Part shown: positions 1-12,184 of the stretch, one piece after another
Numbering within the stretch: the first letter of the stretch is position 1
Layout: every line of letters starts with the position of its first letter
Source of the DNA: Arctopsyche grandis
Taxonomy: Eukaryota; Arthropoda; Insecta; Trichoptera; Hydropsychidae
Reading direction: 5' to 3'
Length of the DNA stretch: 64,000 bases
Assembly: GCF_051622035.1 (NCBI RefSeq)
Contig: NC_135359.1
Coordinates: forward strand, 22,726,001 to 22,790,000
Made by a program: the position numbers and the translations under genes
Notes under the pieces: generated by a model
Seen by the model: only the letters and a program-made list of their open reading frames with translations
Told to the model about the DNA's origin: nothing
Database searches by the model: none

Positions 1-1351
1 TTTAACGGACGTACGAAAATGTTTAAATGAACGAGTAGAAAGTGATAGTTAAGTGAACGTGTGCAATTATTACCGTAGAATGTCTCATGTAAACGTCGCG
101 TCGACAAAATAATTGATGCCGCAAATCGTTATTTTTCATTACACGCGTTCTATTTGAAATGGTATCGAGTGTGAAAAACGCTCATAATTATTATCACTTT
201 CATTGTGCGTTTATTGTGATCACTTATGAGAATTTTCGAAGGGAAGTTCGAGGCGGGCGCGTCCGGACGTAAAATTTTGCGTCAATAAATTTACATGTAT
301 AATTTCATATAATGTACGGTAAAAATCTTGTTTATTTTGTAATTGAGGTATAACTGGACTTTCAAGTGCGTTTTTCGATGAAATTCTCATAGGCGATTTG
401 CATTTTAAGCATCAGCATATTATCGCAAATACATATGTATGCATATAATGTTTAAAATGTACTTTATATACGTTTATGGAAGTAATATTGGAATTGATTA
501 GCTTCGGGAAAATTTCGGAAAAGCTCTAATAAGAATCTTATTATACTGTGTTACAGAATATTACATAAATTTTTATTTATTAATCATCCGTCAATTCAGA
601 TTTATAATATTTTTTGCATATAACCAAGATCTTCAATACACTTTTATTATTTTCTTTTTGGTTTATATTCATTTATCTGAAACCTTAAATTTTCTACAGG
701 GTTCATTCATCATTTAAAAAAAGATTCATTTTAAAAGGCAAAATATTCTTGAATAATTACAAAAACTATTTTTTTTATATTTTCGTAATTCTTTTTATAA
801 ATATGTCATATTTCCATGGATTCAATACATTTCAATTGAGTCAACGTAACATAATTTTGCAATTAAATCAACTGTAATTCTAAATTTCCCACATCAATTG
901 AAAAAATCATTGCGATGGTTTAAGCTAGACTTTTATTTAGATATTATTTTTATTCCGATTTATAGGTGATGATAAAAAATTGCAAAATTTATGGAGCTCA
1001 TTAAAGTCAGTAAAGGTTTTGTTAAATTGATCCAATACTTCTTATTTTAAAAGCCATTCCTTGTTTTTATCTCAATTAAAACTGTTTCAGACAATAACTC
1101 TCAAAACCAACAAAAAAATATCCTTTGCTCAACTACATTACTTCATGATGAATCACCAAATTGTTGTATCTCAACTTCTTCTCTGAAACAATTTACATGC
1201 AATACAATTAATAATAATTAATATTTTATTTTAAAATATGGAAGTTATTATTATTTTCAAAATTCATAATATAGCGATCAACCGATTGGGAACCCTTGCT
1301 ATATTGGATAAATCTATTAATGTCGGATAATTACTATTCTTTTTACTTTAT
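1..1351. other. Intergenic, AT-rich, no gene seen
   Basis: No open frame with recognisable protein similarity, no RNA gene and no clear terminal repeats were seen. Positions 1-300 are less AT-biased than the rest and might belong to a gene outside the window, but nothing shows this. Confidence 0.5.
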
Positions 1352-1560
1352 TATATATGTACGTAGTAACAATAGATGAAGTTTTGTCATCACGCGAAAA
1401 TTAGAACTCGAGATCTTGACTGATTCGAACTCAGTATCGATCACTGGTCCAGGAAACCTTTCATGATCTTGGAAAAATGTGTTTGTGTCTGTGTATTTTG
1501 GAACACGGTTAGTCCTATCAAAATGAAACTTAGTATCGGTTACTGAAATTCTTATCTTAA
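1352..1560 (+). repeat. Partial copy of dispersed repeat family R
   Basis: The opening (ATGTACGTAGTAACAATAG followed by ATGAAGTTTTG) is shared, in the same orientation, with 13,808 and 57,540. This copy keeps only about 200 bases and then reads GAACACGG and ATGAAACTTAGTATCGG, short motifs typical of dispersed arthropod repeats. It has no coding capacity. The family is unidentified. Confidence 0.6.
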
Positions 1561-1689
1561 TTTTTTTTTTAATTTTTATTTTATATATACCATTACGGGC
1601 TTTGCACCATGGCGACCTCTATGGCCAAATTTTTACACTCGTAATGTACTGTATATAAATTCATAACAATATTGTTATTAATTTAAAAT

Positions 1690-1930
1690 TTTAATCAAAT
1701 AATGGTGATAAATTTATTTATTAAAGTAGGTAAAAAGGTTGCCAAGTTGTTTGAAACCGTTTCAACAAAAATAAATTGGCGAATCTGATAGGAAACGATC
1801 ATCCTAGAGTCACATAAATACCTATATATGCAAGATCTGGCCAACAACACTGTTGCCAGGGATTGAACTCGTGACCCATTCGTTGATAACATTATTCGTT
1901 AACCACTGGGCAAAGTTGCTGGTTCATATT
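1690..1930 (-). mobile_element. tRNA-derived SINE
   Basis: On the minus strand, positions 1925-1855 read like a tRNA gene. There is an A-box-like TTTGCCCAGTGGTTAACG, and about 40 bases later a B-box-like GAGTTCAATCCC. The tRNA-like head is followed by an unrelated AT-rich body running to about 1690, and no acceptor stem can be closed. That is the layout of a tRNA-derived SINE and not of a working tRNA gene. The 3' boundary is uncertain. Confidence 0.6.
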
Positions 1931-2786
1931 AACATTCAAACCTATTCACTTACTCCAACACATCTGTTTTTCAGCTTCATTGTAGTTACATACAATTCAA
2001 CTACTTGTTTCTCTTTGCGTCTACATAGTCTGTTTTCATTTTAATGTTATTTTATTAATAGCTTTATTGCTGATGTTTGAATGCTGATTACAGTATTAAA
2101 TTATTTCAAATTACTCAATCATTGTATCCATTGAAAGATTCGTAGCGTAGTACGCTGCATAGTATAAATTATAATGTACCGTTTGACGTGGAAAACGTGA
2201 AAATCTGCGATTGATAGACGAGTGACACGTAAAGATTATGATGTTGGCGTATACGTCGCGTATGTTTCTCACAGTCATTACCATTCATATTGGTTTCGTT
2301 TTCTTTGTCATAAATTACGACGGCATTGTTAACCCATCCGCTGCTCGACGCCGAAATGAATTTTCGCTCCGGTCGGCCTGCGATCGGTCGCATGATAACG
2401 GTAGCAGATAATGGCGATCCCCCAGCGAGAAAGAAGACACCGACGAAAAAAGAAAAATAAAAAACGAAGAAGACAATACGGCAATTATGATCGCAAGAGG
2501 AACTTTTCCTGTCCAACCATGAGAATCGTGGGTTCAGTCTCGAGCGCCGGCGCTGCGACTCTCATCTCATTTTGGCGACCGATTCGTCACCGATTTTTTG
2601 CACCACATGAAAACTATCCCATCAATAAAGGCCAGGGATACCTATATGATGGACTGTAATCAGATTGTATATGTACATCATATACTAATACAAATTGTTC
2701 AAAAGGGACTAATTTATATTGGTTATTGCATATGTAATCATTATAAAAACACTTACATCTAATATATAATTTGGAAAGAGACTTAG
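1931..2786. other. Intergenic, no gene seen
   Basis: Short frames occur on both strands at 2169-2659, but they overlap one another and have low-complexity Arg/Lys-rich translations with no family resemblance. I see no gene here. Confidence 0.5.
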
Positions 2787-3210
2787 TATGTATGTAACCT
2801 TCGTTCGTTGTTCGTTGGTTCGTAGTTCGTAGACAAATTCGATTTTTTTTTCGATTCATAGGATTCGAAGTCCCCGGGGGCGCAGGCTCCAGGGACGCAG
2901 GCGCCGGATTCTGGTAAACATATAATTTCTAAAGAGACAGTATATATGTTTGTTTGTTCATGACAGTCAAAATTTGTATATATGTAACCTTGGTTGGTTG
3001 GTTCGTACACAACACATTCGATTTATTTTTTTTCGGTTCATAGGCGCCGATTCGATTTTTTTCGATTCAAAGGAAGTCCCCCGGGGCGAAGGCGCCGGGG
3101 GCGCCTTCGCCCCGGCGCCAGGCGCCAGGCGCCCGATTCTGGTATACATACAATTTCGAAAGAGACTTATATTATACATATGTTTGTTTGTTCGCGATTG
3201 TCAATTTAAT
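2787..3210. repeat. Two tandem ~200-bp units with GC-rich GGCGCC cores
   Basis: Unit 1 (about 2787-2979) and unit 2 (about 2980-3210) share a common order: TATGTAACCTT, then GTTSGTTGGTTCGTA, then TTCGATTTTTTT, then a GC-rich core ending in CGATTCTGGTA, then AATTTC-AAAGAGAC, then TATGTTTGTTTGTTC. The core of unit 2 is palindromic around GGGGCGAAGGCGCC. Similar flanking words recur near 10,690-10,745, so these units probably belong to the dispersed family noted at 3290 and 10,571. The composition contrasts sharply with the AT-rich surroundings. Confidence 0.75.
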
Positions 3211-3289
3211 AAAAAAAAAATTGAGTATTCAAATAAATTTATATAAAATAAAACTATTCAAATAAATTTAATAAAATGTTTACTATTAG

Positions 3290-3345
3290 ATTAATCATGT
3301 TTAAGCGGTTTATATTACAAATACCGAGCGAATCCGGGTAAAAAC
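3290..3345 (-). repeat. Copy of 'CGGCTTCGCTCGGTATTTG' repeat family
   Basis: On the minus strand this reads CCCGGATTCGCTCGGTATTTG followed by TAATATAAACCGCTTAAACATG. The same words occur on the plus strand at 10,571-10,640 and 53,793-53,850. Similar sequences are dispersed in many arthropod genomes. No protein is encoded here. Confidence 0.65.
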
Positions 3346-5072
3346 ACTCGCGTATACAAGTATATAAGTTTGAAACTACTAGCATATATACATAAGTTTG
3401 TTTATTTGAAAATTAAAAAAAACGTTCGATTGTTTTTCTTTGTTGTTTTTTCGTTGCTTAAATCGACAAACAAATCATTTTCATCCGCGAAGACGTTTCA
3501 AAGAATATCTAGAAGAAATATTGGATTCAAATCTACATATGTATATCTTAGACTCAAAACGTCTGAGAGTATTTGAAAAGGTAAGTCCTTAAAATATATA
3601 CAAAAAATCTATGTACATACATAATTCCTTATGTACGAGCCTTTATATTGGAAATTAAATGTAATGTTTTGTATTTTACAATATTTAAAAATACAGGTGG
3701 CCTGTAATAAGTTTATTCTGTCTTTCCGAAATTCTGGACATATCGAATTAAAAGTACTGATAAAAATTTGTGAATTAAGTCCAACTGAAAATTGGACTAC
3801 CGCGACATTCAAATATAACAGCTCATATAAACAATGAGAATTTTAGCAGACGGTTTCCAGAGTCTGTAGCATCAACGTTTATTTAGAAATTACTAACATT
3901 TGTTTTTTCTTTTTTGCTACTACATACATACATATTATACATCCCGTTTAATATTTTTCTGTATGTTGTAAAAGGTTTTTTAATTTATTTCTTCAGTGAC
4001 AGAATACAGAGTGAAAATGGATGATGAATTTCGTTGATAGATTCATCCAATGACAACTCTTGTATCATTTCAATGAATGTAAAATAGATGGTAGAATCTA
4101 ATATAAATCCTCGAACCTTTGAACTACTCCGTAGTTAGTGCTTTTCTAAAACCATTAAAACACTATATGTACTGTGGAAATATCGTATTTCAAATAGGGA
4201 CAGCAACGTTGAGAATATATGTATGTATGTACATAAAATTAGTTTTTATTTAATCTAAAAAGGGCTCTTAAAAACCGTTGAAATCCATACGTGTACGGTA
4301 ATATATGTATGTGTCTGATAGGTCACATGGTATATCCACAAAAAGGATCCAATCCATTTAAATACAATATAAGCAGCGTTGGCAATAATATACATTACAT
4401 TTATTAATATTAAAAAGTTTAACAAATATGCGGTGCTTAAAATTTCATTCAAGTGGATTGAATTTATTTTTTTGCAAAACTTCATCCGCATATAAAAATG
4501 ATGTCGCATCGATTTCGTTTCTTGATTTTTCTTCTTATTTCACATTTGGATATCGAACCGAAAATTTCCATAAGCATGGCGAAAATTTCGTGCGATCGAA
4601 CATTTCACTCTTAACAGATGTGTAATCGTGCCGTAACTGCTGCATGTTTTAATTGAACGTGAACAATTGCACGGAGAGATTTCGTATGATATAGATGTGT
4701 GTTTACCAATTACGAATTTGAAATGCTCTGGCAGAAAACTACAGGTAGGTAAGATACCGACTAACTGTCTATAAAATTGTACACGCTGCGTGTACGTCGA
4801 TTACTTGAAACAATAGTAAATTATCCGTACACGAGATGCAATTCATATGTCGTTAAAAGTGAACAGTTTTGTAAGTGCTGTGTATATGATACATATATAT
4901 TAGCGTTGGATCAGTTATTTGTCCTGGTTAGTGATTGAAATGTCGTGAATTAAATCTCGGTCTCATTGAAAAATATTGTAGCGTGGGCGTGTAAGGGGGT
5001 TCCTAGATCGAAGTGGCCTGCCAGCTCCGATTGGAGTACGGACTTCTTCTTGTGGTTAACGTTTTATTAATA
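3346..5072. other. Intergenic, no gene seen
   Basis: AT-rich sequence with TATGTA microsatellites. Frames of 67-84 codons occur on both strands, with no recognisable domains and no supporting splice structure. Confidence 0.5.
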
Positions 5073-6570
5073 CAGTAAACTCTCGAGTATCCGGATGCGG
5101 ATTATCCGTGCTTTAAAAATAGGTTGTAGCTATTTGCAGGTACTATATCTGCAAATTATTGGTTATTTTCAGGTACTATATCTGCGAATTATTGGCTATT
5201 TGCAGGTACTATATCTGCGACAGGCGTAAATCCTTCTGCGCATGCGCGTGAACTGTCACTTTCAGCGTGTTTACTGTTAAAATTTTGTTTTAAACCTCTT
5301 AAAATTTAGTTCGAACTCGTAAAGTGACGTCGAGTAAAAAATATAATCCAAATTAGTTAATATTATTAATTGTTGGAAAATTATTATCATATACAACGTA
5401 TAATACCTACAAACAAGTACAAGTCGCGAACCAGCTAAATGATATAAATCTATTATAATAACGTGCGAAATTTATTTGCCTCATGTATAATGAACGATTG
5501 ATTAAACAAGTCTAACATACATTAAATGTAAGAAATTATAATCGAATTAAGTTCACGCGCATGCGCATAAGGCTTTGCGCTTATCGCAGATATAGTACCT
5601 GCAAATAGCCAATAATTCGCAGATATAGTACCTGCAAATAGCCACAGCTTTAAAAATATGAATCAATTTTTTGAAATTATTTTTTTTCTTATATAATTAT
5701 GAGACGCACCGATTGATTGCGACCTTAAGCACACGTGTTATTTGAAACACATTAGGTCACATAGAAATAATTTTCGTTCCCTTTATAAATCTTTTTATTG
5801 CGTTAATTCTTTCGTCGCTTTTGATCAGCGAAGAAGTAAAAAAAATAGTCTATATTCAGAGCAGATTTTTTCGTAACATACGTATGTTTAATTATTTTCA
5901 ATTACTTTCTGTGTAAAATTATTTTCTTTGCTATAAAATCGAAAATATTTTAGATTTATATATATACCTGTACCGTTTAAAAATCTAAAAAAAGAGTAAC
6001 AAATAAACGAAGCAAAATTGTACTCACAATAAAAGAGAAACTTATGTTAATAGAGAAATTCGAAAACGTAAGAGAGATTCAAATAATAAGTTCGCTGCAG
6101 GTCCTTCAATACGAAAAAGTATGAAAATGTCAACATACGAAGATTTTGATGCGACTATGCTCATATGGTTTAACCGAAAGTGAGCAGAAGGAATGCCAAT
6201 TAGCGGTCAAATGTGTATGGAAACAGCCAAGTTTTTACATGAGAAATTAGGATTAGAAGACAACTTCAATGCTTCGTCTGGCTGGTTGACTAGATTCAAG
6301 CAACGACACGGGATTCGACAACTCATGATTCAGGGAGAACGCCTCAGTTTCTGAACTGAAATGAAAAATCTTCCATTCGATTATTATAGTCAGAAAGGGT
6401 CATAGATGGGCAGGGAGATTTTTGAAGATTGGTTAAAAAAAATGGATTCTAGAGGTGCAAGGTTTAAAAAAAAAATAAGGGAATACCGCAGAAAGCAGAA
6501 TTGTTAATAGATAACGCTCCTTCTCATCCGAACGAAAGCATATTGAAAACAAACGACGGACTTATGGCTA
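5073..6570 (+). pseudogene. Decayed pogo/Tigger-like transposon with transposase relic
   Basis: The left end at 5073 reads CAGTAAACTCTCGAGTATCC after a TA, the terminal inverted repeat style of Tigger/pogo elements. Reading across frames from about 6020 gives a psq-type helix-turn-helix start (TIKEKLMLIEKFEN). Then come a CENP-B-type domain (GMPISGQMCMETAKFLHEKL and SGWLTRFKQRHGI) and the DDE-domain segment LLIDNAPSHPNES near 6500. Stops and frameshifts break it in several places, and no right terminal repeat was found, so it is dead. A hAT-like element (5121-5649) is inserted near the left end. Confidence 0.85.
5121..5649. mobile_element. hAT-like non-autonomous element with 8-bp target duplication
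   Basis: The inverted ends read AGGTTGTAGCTATTTGCAGG on the left and, as reverse complement, AGCTGTGGCTATTTGCAGG on the right. The 8-bp TTAAAAAT is duplicated at 5113-5120 and 5650-5657. Each end carries two or three tandem copies of a ~36-bp unit containing GGTACTATATCTGC. Both arms also share GCGCATGCGC. There is no coding sequence. It lies inside the older pogo relic. Confidence 0.8.
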
Positions 6571-9406
6571 AAAAAATATATATACATATATAAATCAATG
6601 TATGTCTATCTGTCTGTCTGTCACGCAAGCTTTCCAATACCATTCAACCGATTGCGATGAAACTTACATGAGTTATTGTGTGCATGCCCGCGATGGTTTC
6701 TGTAAAAATAAATTGGAACAGAAACAGGAACGGGAAAACAGGAATGACTGGCATTGCAACCCAATAATTTCAAATGTATTCACGTCACCACCTGCGTTGT
6801 TAGGGTAAAATAAACAAACAATTGAATAATTTGAAATGCCTGCGTTTTTCCGAGAAATTATCATTACTGTAATTTAATTTGATTATTAAGTATTAATTTG
6901 AAACTGCAACATTCACTTATAGAAACACATCGAGAAACGGGAACGGGAACGGGAATTGCATGCGTTATTGTGGCATTGCAACGCATGCCGGGTTCGGCTA
7001 ATAGTTTATAGATTACAAATGAAATTTATCGAATGGCTAAAAGTTATAGAACAATGATTATGATAAAAACTTAATTGAAATTGACGACTTGTACTACAAG
7101 CCCTAACTTGAGATTACTTCAATTAAAATCCTTACCACCGGAAATATTTTATATATCATAAGTTGAATACTTATGGCTGAATTAACGTTCGGGATTCGAC
7201 ATTAATTCAATTTAAAAGTACCGTTATAATATTCCAGTTTTAAATAAAATTTTGTAACACTTCAGTTTATTAATCGAACTCGCTTTAGCGGGGATTTGAT
7301 CTGCCGGAAGTCGATAAAAATGTAATATTATTGTATCATATTCCGTGTAATGTATTTTCGAATGACTTTTAAAAATCGAACCGTTCTTTATTTAATGGAT
7401 ATCAAACGTCGACAGGAAAACGCGTCTCTCCGTCTAGCAACAATTAAACGAATCAATATTGCATTTTATCAATATAATTGACCGTAGCATAGTGTAGCTA
7501 TAGAAAATTTATCTTTCACCGTTAGATCCGTCATAACCAAAATATAATATATAATATAATATCATATGACTAGTCACTTTTCATTCCTTAAAATCGTTCT
7601 CATGGACAAGTTACATAGGTATTGTATTGCTGAGCTTAAAGATATGGGGTTTGAGTGTTCGTATGAAGGATGAGAAGCGCTCTGATGGGTACCATTGATG
7701 CCAGTGACGATATTTGACGAGCAGTATTGTTCCAGCGATGATTTGTCGGCTTGAGGATCCGCTGAGTGATTCGTCATCCCTCCTAATTATCCGATTGGCC
7801 GGAAAACGTATAAAGTATTGATTTAATTGCGAAATTGCCAGGTGAAGAGTCGAACAGAGCTACCGGTGCGTAGCAATGTGGTCACAAATAAAGACAAGTC
7901 TCGCTCAAACGATAATCATTGGATGTCATGCTCGAACAAGTTGTAGCATCCCCGAGGTGGTCCGAAAACCACCATGGATTATATAGGAGGTGAAATACCT
8001 CGTCGAAGAAGTCAATCTGAATGATTATAACAAGGCGTGACGAATCGGTATCCGAGGTATCAAAGGATGACAAAGGAATAGTTCTGGGTCTGGTTGGAAT
8101 TCAATTTGATTTACTTACCAGTGGATAAATCTTTTGAATGGATCTTTGAACCGAATTGGTAACGATACGATATGTTTTCTTGTCTTTTCGTCTTCAAAGA
8201 GTCTATTTTCATTTGTAGAGGTCCTACGAAATGGTTGAGTTTTCAACCATTCAACAATTCGAATTCGAATAAAGTCTGCTACTTTACTTGCTTCCCGTCC
8301 GTCGTATTAACCAGTCGTGTTGACCGTCATTTCATGCTTTTAATGTACATATGTGTTTACCATTTTACAACATTGTGTGCATAAAATTGTACGCTGGAAT
8401 TTTTCGATTCGACTTTTATTTGCTTGAAGTAAAATGTTTGTAGGAACGCACCTAAGAAGATAATCTTTATCGTCATCTTATCCGGTCGTAATTTATATGT
8501 GTAAAATTTATAAATCCAATTAAAGAAATCCTTTCCGTCACAATGTAATGAAATGATTTATGTTTCTATATTAAGATAAGTCATTAAATCTTTTATTTTC
8601 GAACAATTTCAAGATTGGCTTGGAATTATTGTTAGAAATTTGCATACACGATCCGAAGGCGCTTGTGAGGAGCTCCCGACTATTTTTTTTAAATTAATGG
8701 TATCGAATTGAGATTGATGACCGTGCCTGCGTATTTGAGAATCACCGAGATTAATTGTCGGGCAAATTAAGCTACGTTCAAAATCAATTAAAAGCAACAA
8801 AATCGCACCAGAACGTTATGGCTCGAGATGAAAGCTCTGCAGAGCGTAACATCCTTTGTTCTCTTTTTTTTATTCATTAAAAAATTGAAATAAACAAACA
8901 TAATTACGCACTTACAAATGTATGTATGTACGTATTGTATACATATTTCTTAAGAAATAGTATAACATTTTTTTGGAGTATATACTTTAAAATATGTATG
9001 TATTTTAAAATGTGCAAGACAAATTTCCGAAAATCATTAAAAAAATATTTTAAAAACAGCAAATAACGAATCTATGTACATATGTATATTTGCTGGGTAT
9101 CCCACATTGAAATTTATGTACATACATATATTTATTTTATTTATTTTATTTTATTTTATTTTACGGTCAAGAAAAAATTGACCATTTTACATGTTGGAAA
9201 TAGAGAAAGAAAAAGAAAAAAAAAATTAAAATGAAATATAAAAGAAAAATACACATACATTCATATACTACAAAATAAATTGCATTATATTAAAAAAATA
9301 TTTAAATAAAATAGATTTCATGTTATATTTACTAACAATGAATAAATCGACCATGGACAATTCGATGGTATATATTCGATGGTATAATTCGACCATGGAC
9401 AATATG
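6571..9406. other. Intergenic with unidentified repeats, no gene seen
   Basis: Positions 6600-6665 carry a GTCTGTCTGTC run followed by CAACCGATTGCGATGAAACT, a word found in many dispersed arthropod repeats. Positions 7880-8100 give a broken plus-strand frame resembling a LINE linker segment (IPEVVRKPPWI), too decayed to name. Positions 8270-8345 share CTTCCCGTCCGTCGTATTAA-type sequence with 30,480 and 62,230. From 8850 onward it is mostly AT-rich simple sequence, including (TTTTA)n near 9130-9165. Several CCATGGACAA/TTCGATGGTATA minisatellite units sit at 9348-9406. Confidence 0.5.
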
Positions 9407-10541
9407 GTAGTCCAAATGTAAATTGCGTTCGTTCATGAACATGCTATGCAGTTTGTTCATACTCAAACCAATCTGGCCAGTTATAGTATACACAAAAGAA
9501 TAAATTGACAAACGAACTAATTTGTTCATGCACAAACTATTAAGCACAAGTTTAAGTATTCTCAATCGGTTGTCCCATCCTCTATGTACAGATGTATGCT
9601 TACTCTGGGTTGCAATATTTTTTAAAAGGGAAATTATTTTTGGCACGGCTGTAAAATAAACTACACGGAAAATGTCAAAATGACATTTAATGTCAAATTA
9701 ACATCTCTAAAATAACTCGCACGACAGAATCGGCGTTCGCCCGGCAAATCAAACGTTAAACAGGTTGCCAGTAACAAAAATTAAATTTGACGTTTCAGTG
9801 AAATCATAACAAGTAACATTTTCACTGGGTATATTTCAGCGAAATCATTTCCAATTACATTTTCACTGGCCCTTATCATTGAAATTTTAATTTTTGACAG
9901 TTGGATGATAATGCGTCGCTCCACTCCTGTCCATTCCCACTCTCCTCATGGTCCACACATCGTAATATCCATCCCAACACATTGTAATATCTTAGCAGCC
10001 AACACTTATTTATTTAAGGGTTATGTTAGTTTAGGCTAAGTTATGGTTGGCCCTATCCATTTAAGATTTGGTTGTTAGCGTCGGTATTTATTTTTGTCAT
10101 ATTTTATTTTTGTTACTGGCAACCCATTTGACATTTAATTTTCCGGGCGAACACCGAATCTGCGAATTTTAGAGAGGGGCACTCTTTTTATTTACAGGGC
10201 GAAAAGTTTTAGAGATGGGCATTCGCATATAATATCGCGATAAAAACCTTATTTTTCTGGAAATAGAGCTATTTTGCCGGGCCGATAAATGGTACCCATT
10301 TTAAATTATCGGAAATTGAAATTCTAGCATCCTTGTAATACGGCTTCCATAGGATTTCTTCTTAAATTACTCGGCGTTTTGTCATGTCAAACAGCTAAAA
10401 GTTTCATGCGACCCCTGGTGAGTCTATTTAAAGATAGCTTTTGACTTAACAGTCAAAAGCTATCGCACTGAACTAAACTAAAACCAATAGTTCGTACAAA
10501 CTAGTATGTTTATGTAAGAACCGGAGTGAACACTTGGACTG
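9407..10541. mobile_element. DNA transposon, TIR CAGTCCAAGTG, copy 1 (TA target)
   Basis: The left end (AGTCCAAATG, then TTCATGAACATGCTATGCAG) and the right end (reverse complement CAGTCCAAGTGTTCACTCCG) match those of the copy at 26,144-27,391. Both right ends abut TA, which suggests a Tc1/mariner-type target. Shared interior blocks include ATCTGGCCAGTTATAGTATA and AAAGTTTCATGCGAC. No transposase frame remains. A second element (9701-10,178) is nested inside. Confidence 0.75.
9701..10178. mobile_element. Nested element with ~60-bp inverted ends
   Basis: The left arm contains GAATCGGCGTTCGCCCGG and, further in, GGTTGCCAGTAACAAAAATT. The right arm, as reverse complement, reads GATTCGGTGTTCGCCCGG and then GGTTGCCAGTAACAAAAATA. 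The homologous element at 26,144 lacks this block, so it is a later insertion. Exact ends and target duplication are unclear. There is no coding sequence. Confidence 0.7.
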
Positions 10542-10570
10542 TAATATACATACATATATGTATAGTACTA

Positions 10571-10830
10571 GTTATTTTCGCCGGCTTCGCTCAGTATTTG
10601 TAATATAAATAGCGTAAACATGGCGAATCTAATAGTAAATATTCATTTGCTTTTTTTTATAAAAGTAATATTCAACCAATCGAATCAACTTACAAACTTA
10701 CATACAAAGTCTGTTTCGAAATTATATATTAGATACTATCTGTCTGATATAAACGCAGTATGGAATCAACCTACATATTTACATAGTTTTGGAGTTTTAC
10801 AAGACTCTTCTACATTTCATTACATCTCAA
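10571..10830 (+). repeat. Second copy of the 'GGCTTCGCTC' repeat family
   Basis: Begins CGCCGGCTTCGCTCAGTATT and shares TTGTAATATAA-AGCGTAAACATG with 53,800 and, inverted, 3330. Later words (AAATTATATATTAGATAC) match the tandem units near 2750. An open frame of 150 codons runs from 10,620 to 11,072 through this repeat, but it has no recognisable domain and crosses a C14 homopolymer, so I do not call it a gene. Confidence 0.6.
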
Positions 10831-12184
10831 ATAAGCCCTCCCCCCCCCCCCACCTTGCAAAAAAGTCCAGAATGATTGTTTTCCCGAAGCGTGGTTTTTT
10901 CCTCTGTTTTCCTCTCTGTTTGCTGATGCTTCCTATTGAAGATCTTCAATATACTCGTAATACATACATATATTACATTACATACAGTACATTGCTCACA
11001 GTAACCGTAAAAGCTTGCAGTTTAATTCATTTAACACGTTCACAGACGGCTAGTCGCTTTGCTTCTCGTTAATGCGTCATTATTATTGTTTTGTTTCGTT
11101 TATAATGCATTGTTTCACATTACGAGTTAGTGCTACCGGTGCAACAACGGTGCAAACGAACCGAGATTGTTTCGCATTAACGGCTACAGTTTACAGCTAT
11201 TTCACCTGCCGGCTCACACAGAGCCAACATGTTAATTTAATTAATAACAGTTTTTTTTTATTTATAATCGGTTTTGCGATCCGACTCGAAGGACCACACC
11301 TATTGTGTGATTCAGCTCGTGGATTGTTTTCCATCTGAATGATGGACTCGGTATCGGCCACCGGAACGAGTGGTTAGTGCGTTTGCTTTGCAATTTAATT
11401 ACGACGTACATATGCATGTATGTATATACCAGTAGGTACCTACATATATGTAGATGTGCTTAGTTTTTTTTTTATAGCTTCTAGTTGTGTTTCGTAGGTA
11501 CAAAATTGTGTTTCGTACTATCGTAGTGAGTCATGAATTATTTCTAGTCATTATGATGCAAATTTCTTTAAAATTTTTATCTGTAATTAGATCTTCCATT
11601 TTCATCGAGGGTTCGGCTACGTGAAAAATATCTGATGCCGTTATTTATTCGTGTGATCCCCCAGTTTGAGAAACGCGATACCTGTGCGTCCACCACTAGG
11701 ATATATCATTAATGGTCGTCCATTAGGAATTCTGTGATGTTACCGTACAGATTTTAAAATACTGGCTCATACGTGACGTGGGCTATAATTTACAATAATC
11801 TCATGTAATTTTTCATGCCTAATTGGTGAACTAACAAGAATAAAATACCTTAAGGATCAACGTCCTCCCGGAGTGCTCTCATAAAATAAAGTGCGTGGAT
11901 TGGATGCACGACGATATAAACAGAAGTCATTTGGAATGTGTATTTGTATCGTAGAAACTTAGTATTAATACATTTTAACAGTATGATAACAGTAGCGGTC
12001 ATGTTTTGCTCCAGTTTTAGCGCAATCTATTCTGCGTGCGATTCCTCATTGTTTTGTTTATTTTTGATGTAATCAACTGTTTGTTTTTTTTTTGTATTCA
12101 AGAACGGTTGAAAACGTTTGAAGAGTAGCTCCCGATGATTCGGTGACAATCATCGTAAAAATTCGCAGATTTTTTGAAAGATTA
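10831..12184. other. Intergenic, no gene seen
   Basis: Contains a C-rich homopolymer (10,838-10,852), CATACATA microsatellites and moderately GC-rich sequence at 11,110-11,380 without family resemblance. Confidence 0.45.

Noticed and set aside
1855-1925. Possible tRNA gene on the minus strand
   Set aside because: A and B boxes are present, but the arms do not close into a full cloverleaf with an acceptor stem; it fits a SINE head.
10620-11072. 150-codon plus-strand open frame
   Set aside because: It runs through a dispersed repeat and a C14 homopolymer, has no recognisable domain or codon pattern, and no supporting splice or start context.
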